64,000 nucleotides of DNA from Anthoceros angustus (taxonomy: Eukaryota; Streptophyta; Anthocerotopsida; Anthocerotales; Anthocerotaceae): the NCBI GenBank assembly GCA_010909165.1, contig MU008195.1:496001-560000 (forward strand). Direction: 5' to 3'. Made by a program: the position numbers and the translations under genes. Shown in pieces: positions 33,441 through 42,281 of this stretch; position 1 is the first letter of the stretch; each line of letters starts with the position of its first letter. Under the pieces are notes generated by a model, which ran no database searches, was not told where the DNA came from, and worked only from the letters and a program-made list of their open reading frames with translations.

Positions 33441-33700
33441 TGTAGACACACCTGCAATGCGGCTTCTTCGACACCGGTGGTAAGTAAGGCTTTTAAGACA
33501 CACCTGCAATGCGGCTTCTTCGACACCTGTGGTAAGTAAGGCTTTTTATATTCCTGACCACGAAGTTCTTCGGATAGTTGGTAGTTTTGAGATGCATGAC
33601 CGTGGGGGCTAGTCCCCTAGGATGGTGCCCTTCGTTGGGTTTTCCCTTTGTTTTTGGGATGGATAGCTTTTTCCCATCTTTCTTTTATAATAAAATCTTT
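33440..33700 (+). pseudogene. Isolated 3' end of the non-LTR retroelement family
   Basis: A 54-bp unit (ACACCTGCAATGCGGCTTCT...) is duplicated at 33,446-33,545. It encodes NAASSTPVVSKAF, and is followed by IPDHEVLRIVGSF and stop. This matches AASSAPVVGRPFIIPDHDIL at 20.55-20.6 kb. The 3' part has TGGGA-loop-TCCCA (about 33,656-33,676) and AATAAAATCT like copies I and II. Only the last 250 bp are present, as expected for a 5'-truncated LINE insertion. Confidence 0.6.
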
Positions 33701-33707
33701 GCTCTCT

Positions 33708-33815
33708 CTTGACCAAAGTAGGGCAATCTTGAACGTACAAGGTGTCTATGGGACATAGACTTGACCAAAGTAGGGCAATCTAGAATGTACATAGTGTCTA
33801 TGAACATTGAGACAT
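33708..33815. repeat. 62-bp two-copy direct repeat
   Basis: TTGACCAAAGTAGGGCAATC occurs at 33,709 and 33,771, with similar following sequence (GTACA..GTGTCTATG). It lies between the retroelement end and the CIPK gene. 33,816-34,154 holds the presumed leader of the kinase gene, where AACTGCTCAACGGCC occurs twice (about 33,914 and 34,050). Confidence 0.7.
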
Positions 33816-34154
33816 AAAGGGAAAGTTCTTGATGGCCGAGGGCATTAAAGTGTACCTAGTCTACCTAGTTAATATTCATTTAAACCACTTCAGCAAAAAA
33901 GGGGTCCGGTTCCAACTGCTCAACGGCCTCCGTCCCTCCCTTAGCTCAGCCCCGTGCTGCGTTTTTCTGGACTCGCCGTGCGGATCCGGATCTTCGCGCT
34001 TTACTGGTTTTTTCAATGTACATATAAAGGTCCGAAATCGCGATAAAAAACTGCTCAACGGCCAAGGCCGCTGTCCATGGACAGTCCGAAGTCGTCCTGC
34101 CAGTGAGTCTCATAACCCACCTTCCCCTGGCCATGTGTTCGCCACCGTGGAGAG

Positions 34155-35870
34155 ATGGCTTGCATTCATGCGCTGCGAAGGAGCTTTGGTCGGGAATGGA
34201 GACGAAGGATATTTGCAAACCGAAATGTGGAGACCATGGCAGATCTGCTGCCGGCATGTCCTTACTTTCCGGCCACCATTTTCACATTGCTGAATTCGGA
34301 TCACACCGTTCCTGCTTACCAGAGATGTGATCGCACAGCAATCCGTGGCCCCCGCTTCACAGGGGAAGTCCAGGAGGAGCTCGGAGGGAAGCGTGTGAGC
34401 TCCAAGCCCCGGGCCCTTCTCTGCCAAACAGCGGGGTTTCTGTCGGGAGTCAGAAGCAGGGGCCCGGATGGAGGGGGAGGCACTGCAGGAGCTCCAACTT
34501 TTGATGCCCCCAAGGACGATATAAGGTGCATCGGCAAGTACCGGCTTGGAGGTGTGCTGGGGACTGGAGGATTTGCCATAGTGAGGAAGGCAGTGAACAC
34601 GGAGACCGGGCAGGTTGTGGCCATCAAGTGTCTGTTCAAACCGAGGCTGATGCGCCAATTGGAAAACTGGAAGTCGGAAATTGCGAGGGAAATCCATGCC
34701 ATGATGAGGATCAAGCATCCCAACGTGGTCAGGCTGCTGGACGTCTCAGCCAGCAAAACCTGGATATACCTGGTGATGGAGTTCATGGGCGGGGGAACCC
34801 TGTTTGAGACAATTGTGAACGCAAAGAAGCTGGAGGAAGACGTTGCAAGAAAGTATTTCCAGCAACTGCTTGATGCTTTGAACTACTGCCACACTAAGGG
34901 TGTCTGTCACAGGGATTTGAAGCCCGAAAATCTGCTTCTGGATTCCAAGAACCAGTTGAAGGTGGCGGATTTCGGGCTCGCTGCGCTTGGAGTCGCAGAC
35001 ATGTTCACTGAGGAGTCCGGGACCTACGAGCCAGTTGTAGGCCGCTCCATTGTGGGAACACCGTGTTACATGGCTCCAGAGGTTCTCACCCAAGACAAAC
35101 AGAAATGGCCGGGATATCTCGGCCCACCCGCAGATGTGTATTCTTGTGGGATCATTCTCTTCTGCATGCTCGCAGGATTCCCGCCCATTGATGCTGATTG
35201 CCGGCGATTGGAATTCATCAGAAGGGTTCAGAGAACAAACTTCAGCAGGTACCCGTACCCGCCAGACTTCTCTGCCCCCGTGAAGGAGCTGCTGGCCGCC
35301 ATGCTGAATCCCAAGCCGAAGAGCCGCCCTACAATCCAGCAGCTTTACAGCAAGCCGTGGGTGGCGGTGGGCTATACTCCGCCAGATCTCATGCACGTCG
35401 ACTATGTGGACGCGAGCTTGGAGAAAGTCGAGGCAGCCTTTAGGGGTCCTGCGCCACCGGCTGAGGAGGAAGAAAGGACACTGAATGCGTTTGAAATCAT
35501 CGCCAAGGCGGGCGGGATGGACCTTTCTCCCCTGTTTGGGGAGTCCAGGTCGCAGGTGGAAACCAGGTACACCAGCCCTTACGCCGCTGTGCAGACGGTG
35601 CAAATCTTTGCCAGCAGCTTCAGGCAGCTCAGATATTGCAAGGTCCAAGTGCGGGGACATCAGTTGCTCATAACGGTGGAAGGTGCTCCTCGAGGCGGCC
35701 TGGGCGCGCTTTCCGTCTTGGTCGATGTGCTGCGGGTGACGCCCAGATCCAGCGTTGCCGAACTGAGAAAACTCTCAGGCGACACTGCCGTATATTACGA
35801 AGTAATAGGTCACCTGAATCGTTCAATGGCTTCCCACTTCCCTACAGTGCAGGAGAAGAAGTCAGGATAG
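34155..35870 (+). CDS. CBL-interacting protein kinase (CIPK/SnRK3), intronless
   Basis: The single frame of 571 codons contains a complete Ser/Thr kinase: glycine loop GVLGTGGFAIVRKA (about residues 131-144), VAIK lysine, HRDLKPEN (from residue 252), DFGLAAL and YMAPEVL. The NAF motif NAFEIIAKAGGMDLSPLF (from residue 444) binds calcineurin-B-like calcium sensors, and a PPI-like region includes VAELRKLSGDTAVYYEV. CIPKs relay calcium signals to ion transporters. Two oddities: about 125 residues precede the kinase domain where family members usually have 10-30, and the activation segment is long (TEESGTYEPVVGRSIVGTPC). The Met at 34,236 or an internal one could be the true start. Intronless CIPKs form a known clade. 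Confidence 0.9.
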   Translation: MACIHALRRSFGREWRRRIFANRNVETMADLLPACPYFPATIFTLLNSDHTVPAYQRCDRTAIRGPRFTGEVQEELGGKRVSSKPRALLCQTAGFLSGVRSRGPDGGGGTAGAPTFDAPKDDIRCIGKYRLGGVLGTGGFAIVRKAVNTETGQVVAIKCLFKPRLMRQLENWKSEIAREIHAMMRIKHPNVVRLLDVSASKTWIYLVMEFMGGGTLFETIVNAKKLEEDVARKYFQQLLDALNYCHTKGVCHRDLKPENLLLDSKNQLKVADFGLAALGVADMFTEESGTYEPVVGRSIVGTPCYMAPEVLTQDKQKWPGYLGPPADVYSCGIILFCMLAGFPPIDADCRRLEFIRRVQRTNFSRYPYPPDFSAPVKELLAAMLNPKPKSRPTIQQLYSKPWVAVGYTPPDLMHVDYVDASLEKVEAAFRGPAPPAEEEERTLNAFEIIAKAGGMDLSPLFGESRSQVETRYTSPYAAVQTVQIFASSFRQLRYCKVQVRGHQLLITVEGAPRGGLGALSVLVDVLRVTPRSSVAELRKLSGDTAVYYEVIGHLNRSMASHFPTVQEKKSG

Positions 35871-36804
35871 GATGGCATGTGATATATATCTCATCCAGCA
35901 GGTCTCACACAGGGGAAACCAGCGTGCACAGGACGGAGCACAGCTTGAATGCTTTGCTAGTAGACCGAAGACACCGAATGAAGTATTGAGGGAGGATAGC
36001 GAGGACAGCTTGGCTGTCCTTGACAGATTTCCGTCTGCAGCATGAACCTTTCGGGGGATGCCACGCTCCAGATGTTATAACCCATGTGTAGTCGGCAACA
36101 GTTTCCCAAACAGCTTGATGTTGATGTCATTTTGGATGTTGCACGATGCGAATAGGCTCTTGACATATCTACATCACAAGCAAGAAAGGATCGAGACCTT
36201 ATTGGTGTTCTTTGGAGGTTTCAGGCGTGACCTCCCAACACACTGCTTTACCTAATACTTTGTGGAGCAAGAGTTGTAGCTTATGGATTCACAAGGATGG
36301 GTGAACCGGTGCATCAAAGATACAAGACAAAGAAAGACTGTTTTCATATAGTTTACTCCCGAGCCCACTCCCGAGTCCCATATCAGAAGCAGCTTGAAGA
36401 GGGTAGTCACTGCACAAAAGCACAAGGGATAAGGAGGCACATGAGACCATAAATCAGCAGAGCTGCCATCTTAGATTGCAGCCAAGAGATTAAGCAAAGT
36501 GCTTGACACTTCAAACTCACACGAGCAGCAGAGCAGATCGTCGCAACACTACCTTCGGTTATGACAGCCATGGCGCAGAAACTGCCATCTCGAAGGTGCC
36601 TGCATCTTCAACGCTCATGACGGCAGCTGCCTGAGGCGCCCTGTGCGCAGATCAGAAGAAGCTACCAATCTGCCGCAACTGCCAGCTGGCCGGTGAAACT
36701 CATGCATGGCCATGCCTTAGTGACATAACCTTATGTGGCTCCATAACCTTAGGTTGCACCAGCTTCATTAAAATGAGCATGACTGCTAGTTGTGACCATG
36801 GATA
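35871..36804. other. Intergenic between CIPK and PPR genes
   Basis: Small frames only. This stretch must contain the 3' ends of both convergent genes. I see no clear polyadenylation signal or repeat and no extra gene. Confidence 0.5.
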
Positions 36805-39159
36805 TCAGCAACTCCCTGAATCTGAAGTCGTCTCCAGCTGTGAGATCAATCCTTGCTTCTTCAGACCTGAGTTGAGTTCTTTGAGCAAGCCATGGAGGAC
36901 GAGGTGCTGCTGTTGGTGTCCGCCCACCAGGAATGTGTGCACCTCCTGCTTGTGCTCGATCCAGCTCTGCCCAGGCTTCCTCCTTGCACCTGCCTGCTGT
37001 CTGGACTGGTTGATCTGATTTGCTGGCTCCCAGAGTCCAGCATCTGCATAGATGTTCCACATGAGCACATAGGCTGCACCTCCTTCTGGGTCCGAGGCCG
37101 CAGCACACTGGAAGAAGAGCTCTGCCAGGCCCACGTTGCCGTGCTTTCGGCAGGCAGCCAGTAGGGACAGCCATACTGGTAGAGTGGGCTGCATTGGCAT
37201 GTGGGTGAGCAGATGTTGAGCCTTGCTGAAGAGTCCTGCTCGGGCCACAAGGTCAATTATGCAGATGTAGTGCTCCAGTTCAGGAGGGATGCCATAGTCG
37301 GTGGCCATGCTGCTGAAGTAGCCAAGTCCTTGCTCTACCATGCCCGCATGGCTGCAGGCTGAGAGCAGTGCCGTAAAGGTGACTCTGTCTGGTTTCACAC
37401 CTGCCTGACACATGTTTTGATAGCAGTGTATGGCTTTCTCGCAGGCTCCATGGTGGGCATAGCCAGCAATCAGTGCAGTCCATGACACCACGTCAGGCTG
37501 AGGTAGAGCGTCAAATACAGTTTGTGCATCCTCCATGCTCCCACATTTACCCAAGGCATGGATTAGGCTGGTAGCCATGGTGGGACTGCAGTCAAGCCCC
37601 TGATCACGAATGCTGAGATAAGTGTGCAGACAGGTAGCCAAAGCCCCTGTATTGCCACATGCTTCCAGGACAGAGAGGAATGTAGCTTCATCAGATGTCA
37701 TGCCGCCCGCTCGCATCTGTGCATAAAGTTGCAGAGCTTTCTCTCCTTGACCGTGTTGGCTATATGCCGCAATCAGCGTGTTCCATGCCACCACATCTCG
37801 GTGAGATAGTTTATCAAACACCTGTTGTGCATCCTTAAGACTCCCGCATCTCGTGTAGACACTGACCAGGCTGTTTGCAACAAGCAGATGTGATTCCAGG
37901 CCCCGCTTAGCCGCATCAGCATGTATTGCTTTCCCCAAACGTAGCGGCTCCGATAGCCCAGGAATATCCTGCTCACCAGCTGCTTGCTGCTCTGCAATAA
38001 TGCCACAGGCTTGAAGAGCACTAACAAGAGTCCACGCATCAGGTCTGACACCTGCCGCTTTCATTTGCGCATATACTTGCAACGCCATTTCTGCTTGCCC
38101 CTGCTGTGCATAGGCTGTGATCATGGCAGTCCAGGACACAACATCTTGGTGTGACGACATGTCAAACACGCATCGAGCATCCCTGATGCTCCCACATCTA
38201 CCATACACACAGACCAAAGCACTGAGGAGAAAGCCATTCAAGGCGAAACCCCTTGCAACAGCCTCTGCATGTATTTCCTTCCCTTTCACCAGAGCCTCCA
38301 CTTTTACACTCTGCCCATGCACAACCGCACTTTCCTCCTCCTCTGCAAGCTTGCCACAAGCCTGAAGAGCACTCACAATAGTCCAGCCATCTGGCCTGAT
38401 CCCCTCCTCCTGCATCCGCCGATACACACGCAAGGCCATTTCTCCCAGGCCTTGTTCAGCATATGCAGCTACCATCGTCGTCCACGACACCACATTGCGG
38501 TGTGAAAGCCGGTCAAACACATCCCGGGCATGCTCAATGCTCCCACACTTTGCATACATGCTAACCAACGTGCTTCCGACGAACACATCGGATTCAAGCC
38601 CAAGTCTGAGAGCATCAGCATGAATCTGCTTCCCACCCTCGAGATCCCCCACCTTGCTGCACGCTTTGAGGAGGCTCACAAAAGTATACTTGTCAGGCAG
38701 CACCCCTTCCCGCAGCATTTCTCCATACCACCACAGCGCCTCCCGGCATTGCCCAGCATTGCCATACCCTGAAATGATGGCTGTCCAAGAGAAAACTGTC
38801 CGCTCCGACAACCTTTGAAACACACAAAGCCCATCCGCAAGACTCCCACACTTAACCAGCGTGGTGACCACAAGATTGCCCAGCAATTCATCCGACTCCA
38901 ACCCACGTGCTGCCAGATGGGCATGCACTCTTCTGGCACCACCCAGATCCTTCCTCTTCATGCAGGCTTGCAGCAGGCCTCTATACATTTGCACCGAAGG
39001 CAAACACCCCTCTTTATCCAGGGCCTGGAGCTGCAGGGCCATGTCAACCCCTCCATTCTTCCTACCCACGCACTCAACATGCACCCTGCACAAACCAGCA
39101 ACCCAACAACGGGAATCTCTCTCAAACCAGAAATCCCAGAAGCATAAATCCCACGTCAC
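36805..39159 (-). CDS. PLS-class pentatricopeptide repeat protein, E subclass
   Basis: One uninterrupted frame of 784 codons without introns. The Met at 39,042 (residue 40, MALQLQALDKEG) is a plausible alternative start, because the preceding 39 residues have no repeat homology. About twenty PPR units follow in P-L-S rhythm, with signatures such as VFSWTAIISGYGNAG, GKQIHADALRLGLESDVFVG, VSMYAKCGSIEHARDVFDRL and PDKYTFVSLLKACSKVG. The C-terminus has PVWLSLLAACRKHGNVGLAE (E1) and KPGQSWIEHKQEVHTFLVGG (E2), then a 40-residue tail without E+ or DYW. Such proteins bind organelle RNA at C-to-U editing sites, and those lacking DYW usually recruit a deaminase partner. Two acidic insertions (AEEEESAVVHGQSVKVE, EQQAAGEQDIPGLSEP) interrupt repeats. 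Target organelle is not determinable by eye. Confidence 0.93.
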   Translation of the reverse strand: MTWDLCFWDFWFERDSRCWVAGLCRVHVECVGRKNGGVDMALQLQALDKEGCLPSVQMYRGLLQACMKRKDLGGARRVHAHLAARGLESDELLGNLVVTTLVKCGSLADGLCVFQRLSERTVFSWTAIISGYGNAGQCREALWWYGEMLREGVLPDKYTFVSLLKACSKVGDLEGGKQIHADALRLGLESDVFVGSTLVSMYAKCGSIEHARDVFDRLSHRNVVSWTTMVAAYAEQGLGEMALRVYRRMQEEGIRPDGWTIVSALQACGKLAEEEESAVVHGQSVKVEALVKGKEIHAEAVARGFALNGFLLSALVCVYGRCGSIRDARCVFDMSSHQDVVSWTAMITAYAQQGQAEMALQVYAQMKAAGVRPDAWTLVSALQACGIIAEQQAAGEQDIPGLSEPLRLGKAIHADAAKRGLESHLLVANSLVSVYTRCGSLKDAQQVFDKLSHRDVVAWNTLIAAYSQHGQGEKALQLYAQMRAGGMTSDEATFLSVLEACGNTGALATCLHTYLSIRDQGLDCSPTMATSLIHALGKCGSMEDAQTVFDALPQPDVVSWTALIAGYAHHGACEKAIHCYQNMCQAGVKPDRVTFTALLSACSHAGMVEQGLGYFSSMATDYGIPPELEHYICIIDLVARAGLFSKAQHLLTHMPMQPTLPVWLSLLAACRKHGNVGLAELFFQCAAASDPEGGAAYVLMWNIYADAGLWEPANQINQSRQQAGARRKPGQSWIEHKQEVHTFLVGGHQQQHLVLHGLLKELNSGLKKQGLISQLETTSDSGSC

Positions 39160-39196
39160 TAACGCAAGGCATCACACACACACAGAAACAGGCAGA

Positions 39197-39625
39197 TTAA
39201 CTACCTTTCATAGCCAGAAACCAAAATCGGACGAAGACCCACTTGGTGTTCAGCTGTGAAGAGTCAGAATCCAATATTGCAATGGAAACAGTAGGATTTG
39301 CCGCAGCCAGACCCCTCCTCAGCAACATCATCTCCTTGAAAGCTTGGACCTGCCTGTCCATCAGGCAGGTGTTTGCCACGTTCGACACTTCCCGCAAACA
39401 CCTGCCCCATGAAGGCTGGTCCATGTCCCACCACCAATCCCCCGATTCGGCAACAGCATCCCAGCCGGGCCCCGGCTGCATCACATGTTTGGATGAGGTC
39501 CGATCCGGATCTCCACCCTGGTCCAAAAAAAGATCTAGTGTACCCAGCACCGGTTCACACCACAGAAAGATGTCTGTCGTCGCCTTCCACGACCCGGCTC
39601 CTTTTCCGTCCTTTAGAATATGCAC
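39197..39625 (-). other. Upstream frame in the PPR/Tic22 divergent spacer, includes an inverted Tic22 fragment
   Basis: A minus-strand frame of 142 codons ends 38 bp before the longest PPR frame. It includes about 95 bp (39,345-39,440) that is an inverted, diverged copy of 40,158-40,252 in the Tic22-like gene; the minus strand shares GGACCAGCCTTCAT and GGGCAGGTGTTT with it. The next bases form a perfect 11-bp inverted repeat, GCAGGTGTTTG / CAAACACCTGC. It may be an upstream ORF or 5' UTR, and I do not call it a gene. Confidence 0.35.
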
Positions 39626-39709
39626 GGTTCAAAAATTCGTGCACCGCTTCCTGCTGTGGAGCTCGCTTCACCCGGGCCAGGAGGTTTCGACGGAGCGTGA
39701 ATTCCAGCA

Positions 39710-41569
39710 TTGATTAAGCGCGGCCCGTGGATGGGTGGCCAAGGCCAGAACTCCACCAATCGGAGCGTGAAGCTGGAGCCAGCCCCGCGCGGGCACGGAG
39801 TGGGCATGGGCAGGGTTTGGCCGCAGCAACGCCGCCAGCTTGAAGCAGGATCGGCAGGAAGCAGCCATGGCCGGCAGAAGCAGCAGCAGCAGCAGCTGCA
39901 GAAGCATATGCAGAAGCAGGAACAGAGAACTTTCCTCCACGCCTTCCTCTCGGGGCTGCTCGGCTCTGTGACGCAGAATGTGGTATCCTCTTGGAAGCAG
40001 CTGTGCGCAGAGGAAGGTCAGGGAACGACGGCGGCTCAAAACCTCAGCCTGCTGGCTGCCCACAGGCCCCTGGTGCTTCTGGCTTTCAAGAACGCGTCTT
40101 CCTCTGATGTTGGTGCGGTGAAGCCTGCTTCTGCTGGATCTGCAGCCGCCAGCAGCGAGGCTGTGGCGGACTCCGGGGTAGATGAGGTGGTGGATTTCTC
40201 GGGGTTTGGACCAGCCTTCATCGGGCAGGTGTTTACCATGTGTGATACCTCGCGGAGGGGCCTGATTGCGGTGCGGGCGGACTCCTTCAGATCGTCCCTG
40301 CCTTCCTTCGTGCCCTCGTTTGTGTCTGATTTGTCACTGGGTTGGGTACGCAAGGCGCTAGGCCACATTTTCAAGGACGACGCCGACGGCCCCGTCTTCC
40401 GCTTCTACTTCGACAAGGATGAGGCAGCCGCGTATGTGAAAAGGTTGAATTTGAATGGGAGCACGGTAGGCTCTTGCCCTCTGGATGCTGCCTACAGGTA
40501 CTTCAAAGGGAAGCCTCCAATGTTTAGATTTGTGCCAGACAAGAAGCAGGTTAAGGCAGCCAAGGAGTTGCTGAGGAAGGAGCAGGGGAAGAGAGCGGCC
40601 AAGTCGTTTAAGGGAGTGCCTGTGTTCACAGCAAGGAATCTGACCATTGCTATGTCGACGCCAGGGGGTGTTAGGTGGTTCACACCCTACTTCTTCGATA
40701 AGAAGCAGGTTGACAACCTGGTGGGACATTCGGTGGATCACTACTATCAGATGTTAATTTATGCACGTCACCTGCAACGCCATAGTCAGGTTGATGTGGA
40801 CTTTCCGGGGGAAGTGGCTGAGGATGACCCCGATGGCCTTTTAGACCCCATGGAAGTGCAGGAGTTTATGGAGGAAATGGGGCAGGGTGCAGCTGGGTTG
40901 GAGTCCGCCATCGTCAAGGCGGCCGAGGTTTACTTCCAGGACCTGCTGGACGTTGTGCTTCTGGGAAACAAGTGGAGCCGGAACCTTGCTGGACTCCAGC
41001 CCAGCTTCCCTGTAGTTGTAGACTCGTTTGAAAGGAGAGCAGCTGCAGCGGAGACTGAAGCTGCTAATGCCAGTATCGAGGATGGAGCTGCCGTTGAAGA
41101 CGACTGCAGGCCAAGGAGTTCTGGTCGTGGGGAGGACAGCAGTGTGTCTGGAATGGATGCTGATGCTGGTAGGCAGGAAAGTGGATGGAATGGCCGAGAT
41201 TCTGGGAAAAGGCCCTTTCGATCCTTTGGTAAGAATTGGGGATTCAATCTGGATGGCGTGATGAAGAGGAAGAATGGGGAGGATTTGGATCTGCAGGGCA
41301 CAAAGTCTGCGACATCCTCCAGCAGGAGTGGGCCCAAGGATGCTGATTCAGAGCAATCTTCTTCCATGGACCATGGTTTCCAACCTAAGTTAACAATGAT
41401 GGGGATTGCCATGAACGGGCCCGTGAATGATTTAGACAAGGCAATGGCTGGAGCAGCCAAGGACATAGAGGATAGGATTCGAAAGGGTGAGGGATCAGGG
41501 AAGGAGCACCGCCCTCTCTTCATCGCAGACTTAGGAGGTCCCCTGAACTTTGAAACGACAAGCAGCTAG
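39710..41569 (+). CDS. Tic22-like family protein (chloroplast import related)
   Basis: The single frame of 619 codons is divergent from the PPR gene. The N-terminus is basic and Gln-rich, consistent with a targeting region. Conserved family blocks are VFRFYFDKDEAAAYVKRL (about residue 229), PPMFRFVPDKKQVKAAKELL (about 270), GVPVFTARNLTIAMSTPGGV (about 302), WFTPYFFDKKQVDNLV and HYYQMLIYARHLQRH. LDPMEVQEFMEEMG, LLGNKWSRNLAGLQPSFPVV and a C-terminal LTMMGIAMNGPVNDLDKAM / PLFIADLGG follow. The order matches the large plant Tic22-like proteins (as in Arabidopsis At5g62650), not the shorter canonical Tic22 of the chloroplast intermembrane space. The Ser/Asp-rich stretch 450-540 looks disordered. 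Met at 39,710 is the first in frame; internal Met codons are possible starts. Confidence 0.85.
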   Translation: MIKRGPWMGGQGQNSTNRSVKLEPAPRGHGVGMGRVWPQQRRQLEAGSAGSSHGRQKQQQQQLQKHMQKQEQRTFLHAFLSGLLGSVTQNVVSSWKQLCAEEGQGTTAAQNLSLLAAHRPLVLLAFKNASSSDVGAVKPASAGSAAASSEAVADSGVDEVVDFSGFGPAFIGQVFTMCDTSRRGLIAVRADSFRSSLPSFVPSFVSDLSLGWVRKALGHIFKDDADGPVFRFYFDKDEAAAYVKRLNLNGSTVGSCPLDAAYRYFKGKPPMFRFVPDKKQVKAAKELLRKEQGKRAAKSFKGVPVFTARNLTIAMSTPGGVRWFTPYFFDKKQVDNLVGHSVDHYYQMLIYARHLQRHSQVDVDFPGEVAEDDPDGLLDPMEVQEFMEEMGQGAAGLESAIVKAAEVYFQDLLDVVLLGNKWSRNLAGLQPSFPVVVDSFERRAAAAETEAANASIEDGAAVEDDCRPRSSGRGEDSSVSGMDADAGRQESGWNGRDSGKRPFRSFGKNWGFNLDGVMKRKNGEDLDLQGTKSATSSSRSGPKDADSEQSSSMDHGFQPKLTMMGIAMNGPVNDLDKAMAGAAKDIEDRIRKGEGSGKEHRPLFIADLGGPLNFETTSS

Positions 41570-42281
41570 GGTGTTTCATATGTGTCCAGAGTATCAACGA
41601 AGTTCACGTGCCTCATACAAGAACGTGCTTATGTAGCTGGTTGCTGTACTCGCACCAACGTACAAGTGCTACGGTGGAGGTTGTTGCAACGGAATGGTGT
41701 GCAAGGGATGCATGTGCAAGGGTTTGCCTAGCTATCTCCTCCTTGTAGCTTGGACATAACTGCCACATATGTCTTAACCCGGGTTGCTCCCTTTGCAGGG
41801 GTCACATGTATCCAGGTTGACCTAGGAACTTCATTTAATGTCAAGAAGGGAAGAAACTTCTTGTAGCCTTGCAGTTGGATTCCAATGAAGCAATATCAGG
41901 AGGATGGAGGATGTCGGTAGACACCAGCTGCGTCAACGGGGCAGATTCTTCCGGAGGCTCACAGACATCCATCAAAGGTTCCGACTAGCTGCACATGATA
42001 ACTAAGATGTCTTGAGCTGCCTGCTGTCACCTAGTACGCTGTTTTCGTGGCTAGCGACTACAAGCCAAGGAGCCTTCTGCATGTCAGTAGTACCATATTC
42101 TGTCGGAAGGACGTTTCCAGTGGCAGGAAGGAACTGACCGTTCTCTCCAGGGTTCGGAGCCCTAATCTGTACAGTCTGAATGTTTCTTTGATCTTTGAAA
42201 CGGCAACGACCCCTCATGTATCAACATCCTCTTGTGATTGCTGGAAGCCGACTGTTTTACTCCAAACTGGGGCTGGGCGTC
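41570..42281. other. 3' flank of the Tic22-like gene up to the array
   Basis: No gene is supported. Short frames on both strands lack family features. Array homology begins at GGGCGTCGAGATACTAG (about 42,275), only about 700 bp after the gene's stop codon. Confidence 0.5.
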
